Below, piece after piece: positions 1 to 7,317 of a DNA stretch of 15,841 bases (the stretch's first letter is position 1; the number at the start of each line of letters is the position of its first letter). The DNA comes from JAKJEP01 sp964580995 (GTDB taxonomy: Bacteria > Planctomycetota > Phycisphaerae > Sedimentisphaerales > SM23-30). The stretch covers positions 1-15,841 of the forward strand of contig CAZOMV010000120.1 of the NCBI GenBank assembly GCA_964580995.1, written 5' to 3'. The notes under the pieces were generated by a model. That model searched no databases. It saw only the letters and a program-made list of their open reading frames with translations, and was not told where the DNA came from. The position numbers and the translations under genes were made by a program.

Positions 1-50
1 TTTGAAGGAGTAGTACCACGCCGGCTAAGCTAATCGAACAGACGAATCAC

Positions 51-1301
51 ATGCTAACCATCCAATTTACCGTCGAATTAACCGGCCAGATGCTGAAGGA
101 CGAGCAATCCTTGCAGCAGTCTCTGAATGAGGCCGGGCAGGCAGCTATGATCCCGATGCTCAAGCAGTTCGACACCCATGGCGAACCCATCCGTGTCAAC
201 GGCGTCAAACACACCGTCAAAGACTATGCCCCCCAGAGCTATGAAACGCCCTACGGGCCGGTCCAGGTGGAGCGTCACACGTATCAGACCTCCAAGGGGG
301 GCCGTGCCTATGTACCGCTGGAAGCAGACGGGCGGATGGTTTTAAATTCGACGCCTCGCTATGCCCAGATCGTGTCGGGTAAATACGCTCGATTCGGAGC
401 GGATTCGATCCGGGAGGATCTGCGGGAATGCAACGGCAGAGATCTATCCCGCAATTATGCCAAGAAGCTCAGCGACTTGGTCGGTACCATTGCCCAGTGT
501 TATGAAAGCGAATGGGAGTATGATCTGCCGGAATTGGACCGGCCAGTCCATTCGGTTACTCTCGGTTTAGATGGCACGTGCCTGCTGATGCAAGAAGAGG
601 GCTGGAGAGAGGCCATGTGCGGTTCGATCACGTTTTATGATAAGCAGGGCGAACGGCTGCACACGATTTATTGCAGCGCCACACCGGAGTACGGCAAAGA
701 GAAATTCAAAACAAAGTTTTCTCGTGAGATTGAGCGAGTGAAAGGGAAATTTCCCGATGTGCTGTACATCGGCTTGGCGGATGGGGCCCGGGAGAATTGG
801 ACCTTTCTTGCGAAATACACCAAACGACTGCTTCTGGACTTCTACCATGCCAGAGAGTATATCAGCAAAGCCGCATCAGCCATCTTTGGCCGAGACAAAA
901 TAAACCAAACGATTTGGGAGGATACTTTCAGCCATGATCTTAAACATAAACCGGGCGCCGCCAGTAGATTGATCAAGGAATTGGAAAAACAAAGAGCAAA
1001 TCTGGACAAGAAAAATTTCATTGAGCGGGATGAAGCCATCCGGCAGGTGATCACGTATTATAAAAATCATACGAATAAGATGTCGTATGCCCGGCATATC
1101 ACAGAGAATCTGCCCATCGGCAGCGGGGTAACGGAGGCGGCCTGTAAGACGTTGATCAAGCAGCGTATGTGTATTTCCGGCTCAAGATGGAAAGAGGACG
1201 GCGCCAGTTGTGTTCTGGCGTTGCGAACGTTGAAACTAACCACCGGCCGCTGGCAACAGTTCTGGGGCTATGTCATGAGACATGGATGCACACTATCTTA
1301 A
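51..1301 (+). CDS. ISKra4-family transposase
   Basis: The 416-residue product is a DDE-type transposase that would cut and join the ends of its own insertion sequence. The C-terminal signature is the clearest sign of the ISKra4 family: LPIGSGVTEAACK at about 354-366, then a KQR..SG.RWK.DGA stretch and a closing GRWQQFW. Likely catalytic residues are D174 in GLDGT, D244 in LADGA and E362 in GVTEAACK; a DFYHA motif at 263-267 lies between the second and third. The length is near normal for the family and no frameshift or stop is seen, so it may be active. The ATG at 51 is the first in its open frame, but no Shine-Dalgarno sequence is well placed: GAAGGAG at 4-10 is too far upstream. The left end of the element is not in the window. 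The right end may be near 1397-1416 (see the repeat there). Confidence 0.9.
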   Translation: MLTIQFTVELTGQMLKDEQSLQQSLNEAGQAAMIPMLKQFDTHGEPIRVNGVKHTVKDYAPQSYETPYGPVQVERHTYQTSKGGRAYVPLEADGRMVLNSTPRYAQIVSGKYARFGADSIREDLRECNGRDLSRNYAKKLSDLVGTIAQCYESEWEYDLPELDRPVHSVTLGLDGTCLLMQEEGWREAMCGSITFYDKQGERLHTIYCSATPEYGKEKFKTKFSREIERVKGKFPDVLYIGLADGARENWTFLAKYTKRLLLDFYHAREYISKAASAIFGRDKINQTIWEDTFSHDLKHKPGAASRLIKELEKQRANLDKKNFIERDEAIRQVITYYKNHTNKMSYARHITENLPIGSGVTEAACKTLIKQRMCISGSRWKEDGASCVLALRTLKLTTGRWQQFWGYVMRHGCTLS

Positions 1302-1396
1302 GCGAATACCCCTTTTGAATAACGTAAATCATTGTAAAAACATATGTTACTGTTTTTCGGTTCTAGCTGAAAACAGCCATTGTCCAGTTAACTCGG

Positions 1397-1411
1397 GGTG
1401 GGTGGACGATT
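1397..1411. repeat. 15-base repeat, copy 1: possible IS right end
   Basis: The sequence GGTGGGTGGACGATT lies 96 bases after the transposase stop codon and recurs exactly, in the same orientation, at 3807-3821. A position about 100 bases past the stop is where the right terminal repeat of such an element would sit. The left end, which should carry the reverse complement, lies outside the window, so this cannot be confirmed here. Confidence 0.45.
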
Positions 1412-1558
1412 TTAGAACTGCGGCGGGAGCCGGAGTCTGCTGTTTAAACTCGCTAATTGACTGAAAAATAAGGTAGTTACGTTTTTACTAATGGTCCTTT
1501 CCTTTACTCTTGGGGGTGGTAGGTTCGCGTCTAATTCATAACCTTGCTTACGGTTTAA

Positions 1559-1575
1559 GCGGAGAGGGCGGGATT
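1559..1575 (-). other. tRNA-Ser 3'-end-like fragment, possible att site
   Basis: Read on the minus strand, AATCCCGCCCTCTCCGC resembles the last bases of many bacterial tRNA-Ser genes: the end of the T loop, the 3' T-stem strand, the acceptor strand and the discriminator G. The T-loop consensus TTCRA and all earlier parts of a tRNA are missing, so it is not a functional tRNA gene. Such fragments are left where integrative elements insert into the 3' end of a tRNA. A chance match cannot be excluded. Confidence 0.25.
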
Positions 1576-1729
1576 CTCCCTTCCTGTTTTATTTAAGTAT
1601 CTATATTACAGATATTTATAGTTTATTCCCTTGAAGGTCAAATATTTATGTTGTTCATTCTATATCACTGGATATCACGCAATATCATTCTATGTCATTA
1701 TCATTTTGGGCATTTTTTTCACAACTTTT

Positions 1730-1981
1730 TCACAAAATCAAAATCCATCCTGCTTTGTTTCCCTGGTATATGCGTATTCTTTGATTATTGTTTAGCAGAA
1801 TCCGTTTATTCTGCTTTTCCTGCTGTTCGATCAAGACCTCCACCTGAACCTTGAGGTATTCAATCGTCTTATACAGTTCTTTATTGATACAGTTGGCAAT
1901 ATACGTCGCGATGGTGATCCAATAATCTCTGTTCCATAGTCCAAAGAGTCTGTCAAATCGGCATAAAACCGGCCATAAATT
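1730..1981 (-). pseudogene. Remnant of an integrase-type transposase (N-terminal part)
   Basis: This minus-strand open frame has 83 codons. It includes the segment RDYWITIATYIAN, then YLKVQVEVLIEQQ and KRILLNNNQRIRI. That pattern (a hydrophobic start, a helix of the form IEYLK...VL.EQ, then K.RILL...QR.R) resembles the N-terminus of rve-type IS transposases common in Planctomycetota, where it is followed by an AVKAK-like segment and the integrase core. Here the similarity ends at about codon 71, a stop follows at 1730-1732, and no DDE core is seen. The frame has no ATG or ribosome binding site at its head, which follows a TGA at 1982-1984. I read it as a truncated relic. Family recognition is from memory of sequence style, not a search. 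Confidence 0.5.
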
Positions 1982-2186
1982 TCATCCGAACATCTTATAA
2001 CTATCTGTTTACAAAGGGCTTATAGAATATTAATTTTTATACCCTACGCCATATTTTCGAGCTAGTGAGGCAATGGACTGGAAGTTTACACTAGGCCCGC
2101 CACATCCGGTCGATCTTTTTCCCCAGGACCGGCTACAAACTGCGGCACAGCTCCCACACCCGGATTATCATGGTTTCACCCCCTCT

Positions 2187-2726
2187 TCATCCCGCAGGAT
2201 GGTCGCTTTGCGGTAATGTCTGCCGGTCTGGCAGATGCAATTCTGGATCTGCCGCTCGTGGTATCATACTCTGCCTGCGAGGAACAGGCGCAAAGGTAAG
2301 TTGGTCCAGATTCTGGTCCATGCCGGCCGAAGGCAGCTCTTGATATGGCTGATATTCCGGCCAGGCGACTTGGGGTGAATTCATCTGGGGATGATATTCG
2401 TTCGGTGGATCCTGGTTATAACTGTCCTTGGTATAAGTATCCCCGAGCGACAACCGATCCCATCCCGGCGTGGTGGGCCGGTAGAAATATCCTCAGCGGC
2501 AGACAGACTCAACTCCAAGGCGGTTGGTTCCAATATTATTAAGATTTGTCGAGTAATAAAAGCATCCACCAACGTACGAGCCAAACTTTGGCATAAAAGC
2601 ATACAACCACATCACCCAAAACCGCCCTTTCGCCAGCTTTTTTATCTCCACCACGATCTCCTTAACGTGGCTTCCATTGAATGTTCCCCGAAAGCAAGTA
2701 GCGACTGTCTGAAAATCAAGATACAT
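2187..2726 (-). pseudogene. Possible broken gene: one frame with a single internal TGA
   Basis: One minus-strand frame runs from an ATG at 2726 to a TGA at 2187 and is broken only by a TGA at 2493-2495. The upstream part (77 residues) has an aromatic, hydrophobic segment around FWVMWLYAFMPKFG. The downstream part is rich in Pro, Gln, Tyr and Asp and starts GYFYRPTTPGWDR directly after the stop. The ATG overlaps the last 11 bases of the lipoprotein gene at 2716-3540, which suggests translational coupling, but its ribosome binding site (AGGTG, 5 bases away) is weak. I do not recognise either half. It could be a pseudogene, a short gene ending at 2493, or an accidental frame. Confidence 0.25.
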
Positions 2727-3540
2727 TTACACCTGGATCTATGAGTCTAATTGTCGATTGCCTGAAGCCTTCTTCCCGCACATACGTCACCATCGCCTTT
2801 CCGAACTCCCCGCCCCGCAAAAACTTTTCTCCCTCAATCCCGATAATTCCCCACCCGAACATCAGATCGTACGTCGCCACCAGATTAAATTCCTCATCCG
2901 TTTTTAACAGCCCTGGATTCTGCGGCATCCCGTAACATCCGAACCACCAGTAGCCGTCGAACCACGTCGCCGTCTGGATCCCCAGCCGGGTATGCCCGCT
3001 CCGGATTACATGCCGCCGCACAAACCGGAACTCCTCATCATATTCATACACATAATTCTCCTCGTATCCGTCCGGCAATCCGCCCACCACCATAAACCGC
3101 CCATCGTGTATCGCAATCCCCCCCGCCCCGAACACCACCTCCGGTACCGCGTGCTTGCTCACCAGCGACAAATCCTTCGCCTCATACACATACACCCACG
3201 AATCCGTCGGCCCCGTTCCGTTAAATTTACCCAGGTTCACCGCCGCATACACCTTCTCTTCCCAGTATTCCAGATCCCCATGATGGCTCGGCACATCCAA
3301 CACCTGGAGCAGTTTCCCCACCAGGTCCGTTTTCACCAACTGCGTTGTATGCGACCAGAAAATCGCCCTCTCCCGGTCCGTCGCCATCCCCTGCTGATGT
3401 CCTCCATATTTTCCGGGACATACCACCTCCCCCTCGATCCCCTCCAGTCCCGGACTGCCCATCCGCTGACACCCCAGCCCCAGCCCCATCACCGACACCA
3501 CTGCTATCCCCAGCACCAGCCGCCAATTCACCATGTTCAT
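2716..3540 (-). CDS. Putative secreted lipoprotein with beta-propeller-like repeats
   Basis: The product has 274 residues and no function I can name. It opens with a hydrophobic export signal (about residues 6-22) ending in LGLGC, so C24 is a plausible lipidation site. The residue at -3 is Gly rather than the usual Leu, so the lipobox is imperfect. The body has short beta-rich units with aromatic and Gly turns: YWEEKVYAAVNLG, WVYVYEAKDLSLVSKH, YVYEYDEEFRFVRRH, WFDGYWWFGCYG, and LLKTDEEFNLVATYD. This spacing suggests a small beta-propeller (NHL/WD-like) of the kind found in extracellular binding or lyase-like proteins. The start is supported by AGGAG 9 bases upstream of the ATG. A promoter at 3756-3784 and a possible small ORF (3577-3705) lie upstream in the same direction. 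Confidence 0.7.
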   Translation of the reverse strand: MNMVNWRLVLGIAVVSVMGLGLGCQRMGSPGLEGIEGEVVCPGKYGGHQQGMATDRERAIFWSHTTQLVKTDLVGKLLQVLDVPSHHGDLEYWEEKVYAAVNLGKFNGTGPTDSWVYVYEAKDLSLVSKHAVPEVVFGAGGIAIHDGRFMVVGGLPDGYEENYVYEYDEEFRFVRRHVIRSGHTRLGIQTATWFDGYWWFGCYGMPQNPGLLKTDEEFNLVATYDLMFGWGIIGIEGEKFLRGGEFGKAMVTYVREEGFRQSTIRLIDPGVNVS

Positions 3541-3576
3541 CAGTTTGAACTCCTTTTACCAATAACGCCTATTACT

Positions 3577-3705
3577 TCAATCCACTATCATCCCTGCGCT
3601 GCCTGACACTCGCTGCCCATACCAACCAATCGCCTTCACCATCCTCCGCCGAGCCGCAACTACCAGTAAGATGTACGGAATAGCGATTATTCCCAATATA
3701 CTCAC
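3577..3705 (-). CDS. Possible 42-residue single-helix membrane protein
   Basis: The frame starts with GTG at 3705 and reads SILGIIAIPYILLVVAARRRM, then a basic tail ending SGSAGMIVD. The first 17 residues form a clear membrane helix followed by RRR, which predicts a tail on the cytoplasmic side. It lies between a strong promoter and the lipoprotein start, 36 bases upstream of the latter, so it would be co-transcribed. There is no good Shine-Dalgarno sequence before the GTG, and an overlapping 38-codon ATG frame in another register exists. It is a candidate only. Confidence 0.25.
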   Translation of the reverse strand: MSILGIIAIPYILLVVAARRRMVKAIGWYGQRVSGSAGMIVD

Positions 3706-3755
3706 CTGACATTACCAATTCTATGAAAGTAGGCGGTTAAGTTCTTTTCTCATGA

Positions 3756-3784
3756 ATTATATCGATCATTGATCATAGGAACAA
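3756..3784 (-). promoter_or_regulatory. Sigma70-type promoter for the lipoprotein gene, with palindrome
   Basis: On the minus strand, TTGTTC (3784-3779), a 17-base spacer and a perfect TATAAT (3761-3756) form a strong vegetative-type promoter. Transcription would start near 3749 and read into 3705-3577 and 3540-2716. The spacer contains the perfect palindrome GATCATTGATC (3764-3774), a possible repressor site. Confidence 0.6.
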
Positions 3785-3806
3785 TAATAAAGAGATAGGC
3801 AATAAA

Positions 3807-3821
3807 GGTGGGTGGACGATT
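3807..3821. repeat. 15-base repeat, copy 2: possible solo IS end
   Basis: This is an exact second copy of GGTGGGTGGACGATT (first copy 1397-1411, same orientation). No transposase gene adjoins it. It is followed by a 7-base stem (3821-3827 pairs with 3843-3849). It may be the left-over end of an excised or deleted element of the same kind as the ISKra4 copy at the window start. Confidence 0.4.
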
Positions 3822-3915
3822 CTGGGATTTCTGTGTCCGTGTTCCCAGATGATTTTCATGAACGGTTAGTTTTATAAAAAGCTTAACGGTGATACATTAT
3901 ATGCTTAATTTCACA

Positions 3916-5592
3916 TTAGGCCATACTCCCAAACCAAGGTGAGCCGGAACTTACCATCGGTTCGACAAGCACATTTATACACGCTGGTTTACCCGATGCA
4001 AACGCTCGCTCCAAAGCTGGACGGATCTCTTCAGGCCGTTCTACAAATTCGCCATGACCGCCAAGTGCTTCAACCATCTTATCGTATCGTCGCAGACCCA
4101 GGGTAGTGCCGATGATTCGGTCCTTGCCATATGTTTTTTCCTGACCATGTTTGATCATTCCCCAACATTGATCGTTGGCAATAACACAAACAATCGGAAT
4201 GTTGTGGCGGATTGCGGTGTCGAACTCCATCGCGTTGAAGCCAAAACTGCCGTCACCCGTGAAAGCTATCACAGGCTCCTCGGGTCGGGCCAGTTTGGCA
4301 GCAATGGCAATAGGGATGCCACTGCCCAGGCCACCAAACGCCGTACTGCATTTGAAGTAGCGAGCCGGGGCATGAATCCGAAAAAAGGGCAGACACCACC
4401 AGTGATTGTCCCCTCCATCGCTGGTGATGGTGGCCACTCGCGGCAAGAAATTCCGCAATTCATTACAGAGCCGCAGGGGATGCATCGGAACATGGTTCGA
4501 ATTCAGCAGCGGTTCCGCCTGTCTGGCGACTTCCGCTTGTGTGGTACGAAGGGTGTCAAGCCATTTGTCAGAACCGCGTACGGTACTGTTTTCCAATTCT
4601 GCCAAAAATTGTTTGATAACCACTCGTGGATTGCCAACTATACCCAGGTCTATCGAACGATTTCGTCCAATTTCCGTAGCATCGATATCGACTTGAATGA
4701 TTTTAACATCTTTCCGGAAAAACGGTGGTTGGCCATATGCAAAATTGTAATCGAAAGTGACCCCCAAGGCTAAAATCACATCCGCTTGAGCGACTCCCAC
4801 TTGAGCTGTGCTCCCAAAGAGGGGTTGGGCAATCCCGAAAGAAAGGGGATGATCCTCCGGCACAAAGGCACGGCTCATGAATCCCGTGTAGAGGGGGAGG
4901 TTTGACTTTTCGATAAATTTCTGTAACTCCGCACAGGCTTGCGACCACCAAATTCCGCGGCCTGCTAAGACAATGGGATTTTTTGCCTGAGCTAGAATAT
5001 CAAGGGCTTGGCGAATCAGAGCCGGATCCGCTGCCGGTTGATTGGCTGTACGATAACCAGTTGGAATAGAGATCGTATTGCGATCTACTTTTTCATAGAT
5101 CACATCAAGCGGGATCGATAGGAAAACGGGTCCTGTTTTACCGGAGGTGGCTTCTCGGAATGCGGTGGCAAGATAGTCCGGAATTCGATGTACATCATCC
5201 ACACGGCAAGCATACTTTGTAGTAGTTTCCATGAGACGCGGGGCATCGGTTTCCTGGGGTGCGCCCAAATGGCGATATTTGTTGGAGCAGTCGCCGCCAA
5301 TTAACACGACAGGTGAATTCGCCGCTCGGGCACGGGCCATGCCGCTGAAGGCGTTGGTCACACCGGGACCGGCGGTGACCACAGCCACCCCCGGCTGACC
5401 GGTTACTTCCGCCCACCCCGATGCCATATGAACAGCCGCCTCCTCGTGGCGTGTATCAATGATACGAATCCCCGCATCCATACAAGCATTGTAGATGGGA
5501 TTGATATGACCCCCGGATAAGCTGAAAATATGGCTTACTTTTTCTTTCTTCAGAATCTCGACCACAAGAACTCCACCATCGACTTTAGACAT
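3916..5592 (-). CDS. Thiamine-diphosphate-dependent enzyme (acetolactate synthase / 2-hydroxyacyl-CoA lyase superfamily)
   Basis: The 558-residue product has the full three-domain plan of ThDP decarboxylases and lyases. The N-terminal pyrimidine-binding domain (about 1-170) carries the activating glutamate E50 in RHEEAAVHMA and the G-rich TAGPGVTNA segment. The central domain (about 190-335) contains VDIDATEIGRN. The C-terminal diphosphate-binding domain (about 370-550) has GDG at 446-448 and ND at 473-474, the metal/ThDP motif. The start (SGGHINPIY) and the C-terminal end resemble 2-hydroxyacyl-CoA lyases and oxalyl-CoA decarboxylases more than biosynthetic acetolactate synthase, and no small regulatory subunit gene is nearby. 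The substrate cannot be fixed by eye; a cytoplasmic C-C lyase or ligase is the safe reading. AAGGAG lies 7 bases before the ATG. It is divergent from a GntR regulator at 6387. Confidence 0.9.
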   Translation of the reverse strand: MSKVDGGVLVVEILKKEKVSHIFSLSGGHINPIYNACMDAGIRIIDTRHEEAAVHMASGWAEVTGQPGVAVVTAGPGVTNAFSGMARARAANSPVVLIGGDCSNKYRHLGAPQETDAPRLMETTTKYACRVDDVHRIPDYLATAFREATSGKTGPVFLSIPLDVIYEKVDRNTISIPTGYRTANQPAADPALIRQALDILAQAKNPIVLAGRGIWWSQACAELQKFIEKSNLPLYTGFMSRAFVPEDHPLSFGIAQPLFGSTAQVGVAQADVILALGVTFDYNFAYGQPPFFRKDVKIIQVDIDATEIGRNRSIDLGIVGNPRVVIKQFLAELENSTVRGSDKWLDTLRTTQAEVARQAEPLLNSNHVPMHPLRLCNELRNFLPRVATITSDGGDNHWWCLPFFRIHAPARYFKCSTAFGGLGSGIPIAIAAKLARPEEPVIAFTGDGSFGFNAMEFDTAIRHNIPIVCVIANDQCWGMIKHGQEKTYGKDRIIGTTLGLRRYDKMVEALGGHGEFVERPEEIRPALERAFASGKPACINVLVEPMVSSGSPWFGSMA

Positions 5593-5614
5593 TTGAGATC
5601 TCCTTAATTATGGA

Positions 5615-5631
5615 ATCGAATATATTTCGAT
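5615..5631. promoter_or_regulatory. 17-base palindrome upstream of the ThDP gene, possible operator
   Basis: ATCGAATATATTTCGAT has two perfect 6-base arms (ATCGAA / TTCGAT) around a 5-base AT centre. It lies 22 bases upstream of the ThDP enzyme start codon. The 17-base size and odd-length centre suit a dimeric GntR/FadR-type regulator, and such a regulator is encoded divergently. The binding protein is inferred. Confidence 0.45.
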
Positions 5632-5985
5632 AAAAACATATTCACTCACTCACAATTCCACTAGCTAATTTTTTTACGATTTCAAAAAACAGGAGCTATC
5701 TTTCGGTGAAGAAAAAATATACAGAAAGGAGTTATATCTATCTTTTCTACTATTCTTACAGGCATATCCATACCACATTGGATTTCATTCGTTGGTTCTG
5801 GGAATCGCAGGGATGTCATTTTCTGATTATACTACACTACGGATAAGGTCTCGTCAAACTCTTTTACGTAATATGGAAATCGGCTTTTGGGCACATGAAT
5901 AACAACGAGTGGTTCAATATGAGCTATCTTGCCTTGAAAATTACGCGATTGCCATTGACTTAAAACTGGTTATGTAAAACGCCAA

Positions 5986-6008
5986 TTTTTGGTGATGAGT
6001 ACCAAAAA
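5986..6008. repeat. Perfect 8-base inverted repeat
   Basis: TTTTTGGT and ACCAAAAA flank a 7-base loop (5994-6000). It could form a hairpin or be a binding site. It is not followed by a T run on the plus strand, so it is not a clear terminator. Confidence 0.4.
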
Positions 6009-6228
6009 ACTAAAAACAGCTTGTAATTCCCCGTTGTATTAGAGCTGCATTATGCAGAAGGTCTGATAGATTAAACTCCTAGGATGTTTTTTAGGTGATG
6101 TTATCCCTGCCAATTTTTTTACAAGTTACTCCAAAATTAAAATAGTATAGTTATAAGACCTTGCATTTAAAATAGTAATGAGGCTACCGATATTGGGGAG
6201 TGATTTATTATATTTTTTTAAAAAAGGC

Positions 6229-6257
6229 TTGACATCACATGGAAAAAAGACGAAAAT
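6229..6257 (+). promoter_or_regulatory. Probable promoter of the GntR gene
   Basis: A perfect -35 box TTGACA (6229-6234) is followed by a 17-base spacer and GAAAAT (6252-6257, 4 of 6 matches to TATAAT). The start of transcription would fall near 6264, giving a leader of about 120 bases before the ATG at 6387. Confidence 0.5.
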
Positions 6258-6264
6258 AACCTAT

Positions 6265-6292
6265 GTCAGCTTTGGCCTAGGTGCAAGCTGAC
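6265..6292. promoter_or_regulatory. Inverted repeat at the transcription start, possible auto-operator
   Basis: GTCAGCTT (6265-6272) and AAGCTGAC (6285-6292) are perfect inverted copies 12 bases apart, with CCTAGG in the spacer. The repeat begins where the promoter at 6229-6257 should start transcription, so a bound protein would block it. It could also fold as an RNA hairpin in the leader. It does not share sequence with the 5615-5631 palindrome. Confidence 0.4.
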
Positions 6293-6357
6293 CGTATTAA
6301 ACTATGAAATATGGAAGAATGATCAGAAAGTTTTTTGCTGGACGTTCTTTCGTGCCT

Positions 6358-6370
6358 CATGTTAAACATG
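6358..6370. repeat. 13-base perfect palindrome before the GntR start
   Basis: CATGTTAAACATG has perfect 6-base arms around a central A and lies 16 bases before the ATG at 6387. It may be an operator. The short length leaves room for chance. Confidence 0.3.
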
Positions 6371-6386
6371 GATAGCATAAGTAATT

Positions 6387-7250
6387 ATGAAAACAAAGCG
6401 GTTAAAAACTTCTAAAGGGTTAGATTTTGAGCCATATTTTCAGTTAACACGGTCGAGCAGCCTTGGTGAAGCGATGCGTTCACCTGAAAGTGAATCGGAT
6501 CGTATGTATAAGATTGATCATACCAATACCCCAACCATGTACGAAAGAATCATCCCCGTTCTCATCAAATACATTAAAGCAAAGGGTTTGATGCCAGGTG
6601 ATACCCTTCCCTCCGAAAAGGAATTATGTGACATCATCGGAGTAGGCAGTCGGGCCATGAGAGAGGCGCTGATGATTCTGCGTTCGACGGGTTTATTAGA
6701 GGCTCATACCGGAAAAGGCTGGTATATTGGAAAACTGGATCCAACCCATTGTTTCCGGTTTTTATCTCCTTTGATGAATTATCTTCCCAATGCGGAAAAT
6801 TTTGATCAAATTATCAATACCCGTTTTACCATAGAACCTACTATAACCGGCCTGGCCGCAACGAATATAACGGCGGATGGTTTAAAAGAATTAGATCAAC
6901 TAATGCTAAAGATGCGGGAAGTGGATGAGAAAAAAATAATTATCAAGCCGTTTGATATGCAGTTCCACAATATTGTTGCTCAATATTGTGGTAATAGTAT
7001 CTTGATGGTCATGAGCAGTATTCTCATAGATCTTATGGATGCAATGCTTGACATCCTGGGACGGATGGAATCACATCCCGTCTATAAAACTCATTATCCT
7101 CTTTATGAAGCCATCAAGTCGGGGGACCAGGAAAAAGCGGAAAAGGAAAGTGTGATACATATCCAGAATGCTCGCGATATTATCCATAGACATTTGAAAT
7201 CATTTGAAACTACTACGAACGGATTAATCGACAATCAAAAACACAAATAA
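6387..7250 (+). CDS. GntR-family transcriptional regulator, FadR subfamily (FCD domain)
   Basis: The 287-residue product has a winged-helix DNA-binding domain (about 51-115; GDTLPSEKELCDIIGVGSRAM is the recognition helix region) and an all-helical FCD ligand/metal domain (about 140-270). Likely metal ligands are D190 and H194 (FDMQFH), H236 and H258; E150 is in the conserved RFTIEP position. Members of this subfamily bind as dimers and usually respond to organic acids or sugar acids. The first 40-50 residues are an extra N-terminal tail. ATG codons at 6474 and 6504 could be the true start, and none of the three has a strong ribosome binding site. Its divergence from the ThDP enzyme gene suggests that gene as target, with autoregulation. 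Confidence 0.9.
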   Translation: MKTKRLKTSKGLDFEPYFQLTRSSSLGEAMRSPESESDRMYKIDHTNTPTMYERIIPVLIKYIKAKGLMPGDTLPSEKELCDIIGVGSRAMREALMILRSTGLLEAHTGKGWYIGKLDPTHCFRFLSPLMNYLPNAENFDQIINTRFTIEPTITGLAATNITADGLKELDQLMLKMREVDEKKIIIKPFDMQFHNIVAQYCGNSILMVMSSILIDLMDAMLDILGRMESHPVYKTHYPLYEAIKSGDQEKAEKESVIHIQNARDIIHRHLKSFETTTNGLIDNQKHK

Positions 7251-7317
7251 AAGGATTAGTTCAAAAAAAAATATTAAAAATTATATCTTTTTGGAAGGAA
7301 TAAAGGCTTTAAAAAGA

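Larger units (their letters stand above)
1412..2186. other. AT-rich intergenic stretch with mobile-element debris
   Basis: No intact gene is supported here. From about 1600 to 2050 it is clearly richer in A and T than the flanking genes. It holds a tRNA-Ser-like 17-mer (1559-1575), two near-identical 13-mers of the form TCATTCTATRTCA exactly 30 bases apart (1655 and 1685), and an integrase N-terminal remnant on the minus strand (1730-1981). Short open frames on the plus strand in this stretch look accidental. Confidence 0.6.
3541..3915. other. Intergenic region between lipoprotein and ThDP enzyme genes
   Basis: This 375-base stretch holds a possible 42-codon ORF (3577-3705), a good minus-strand promoter (3756-3784) with a palindrome in its spacer, the second copy of a 15-base repeat (3807-3821), and a stem at 3821-3849. 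No convincing intrinsic terminator for the ThDP enzyme gene, which ends at 3916, is visible. Confidence 0.6.
5593..6386. other. Divergent regulatory region between ThDP enzyme and GntR gene
   Basis: This 794-base, AT-rich stretch contains no supported gene. It holds a palindrome next to the ThDP gene start (5615-5631), a hairpin (5986-6008), a promoter for the GntR gene (6229-6257), an 8-base inverted repeat over its probable start site (6265-6292) and a further palindrome (6358-6370). The length is unusual for a simple divergent promoter region. I found no RNA gene or intact mobile element in it. Confidence 0.65.

Noticed and set aside
1655..1697. Two similar 13-mers 30 bases apart, checked as the start of a CRISPR or iteron array
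   Set aside because: There are only two imperfect copies in AT-rich DNA, with no third unit and no cas or replication gene nearby.
2391..2744. A 117-codon plus-strand frame starting with a hydrophobic stretch
   Set aside because: It has no ribosome binding site, overlaps the lipoprotein end and the broken minus frame, and has no recognisable pattern.
2992..3606. A 204-codon plus-strand frame rich in His and Pro
   Set aside because: It is the complement of the lipoprotein gene; the composition reflects reversed Gly- and Val-rich codons.
3843..3905. Possible terminator for the ThDP enzyme gene (AACGGTTAG ... CTTAACGG)
   Set aside because: The arms pair poorly (they are partly direct rather than inverted copies) and there is no T run in the transcript direction.
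4054..4773. A 239-codon plus-strand frame opposite the ThDP enzyme
   Set aside because: It is antisense to an intact, well-recognised enzyme and its translation shows no domain pattern.
5895..5963. A 22-codon plus-strand ORF in the divergent region
   Set aside because: It has no ribosome binding site and no similarity that I recognise; it is too short to support.
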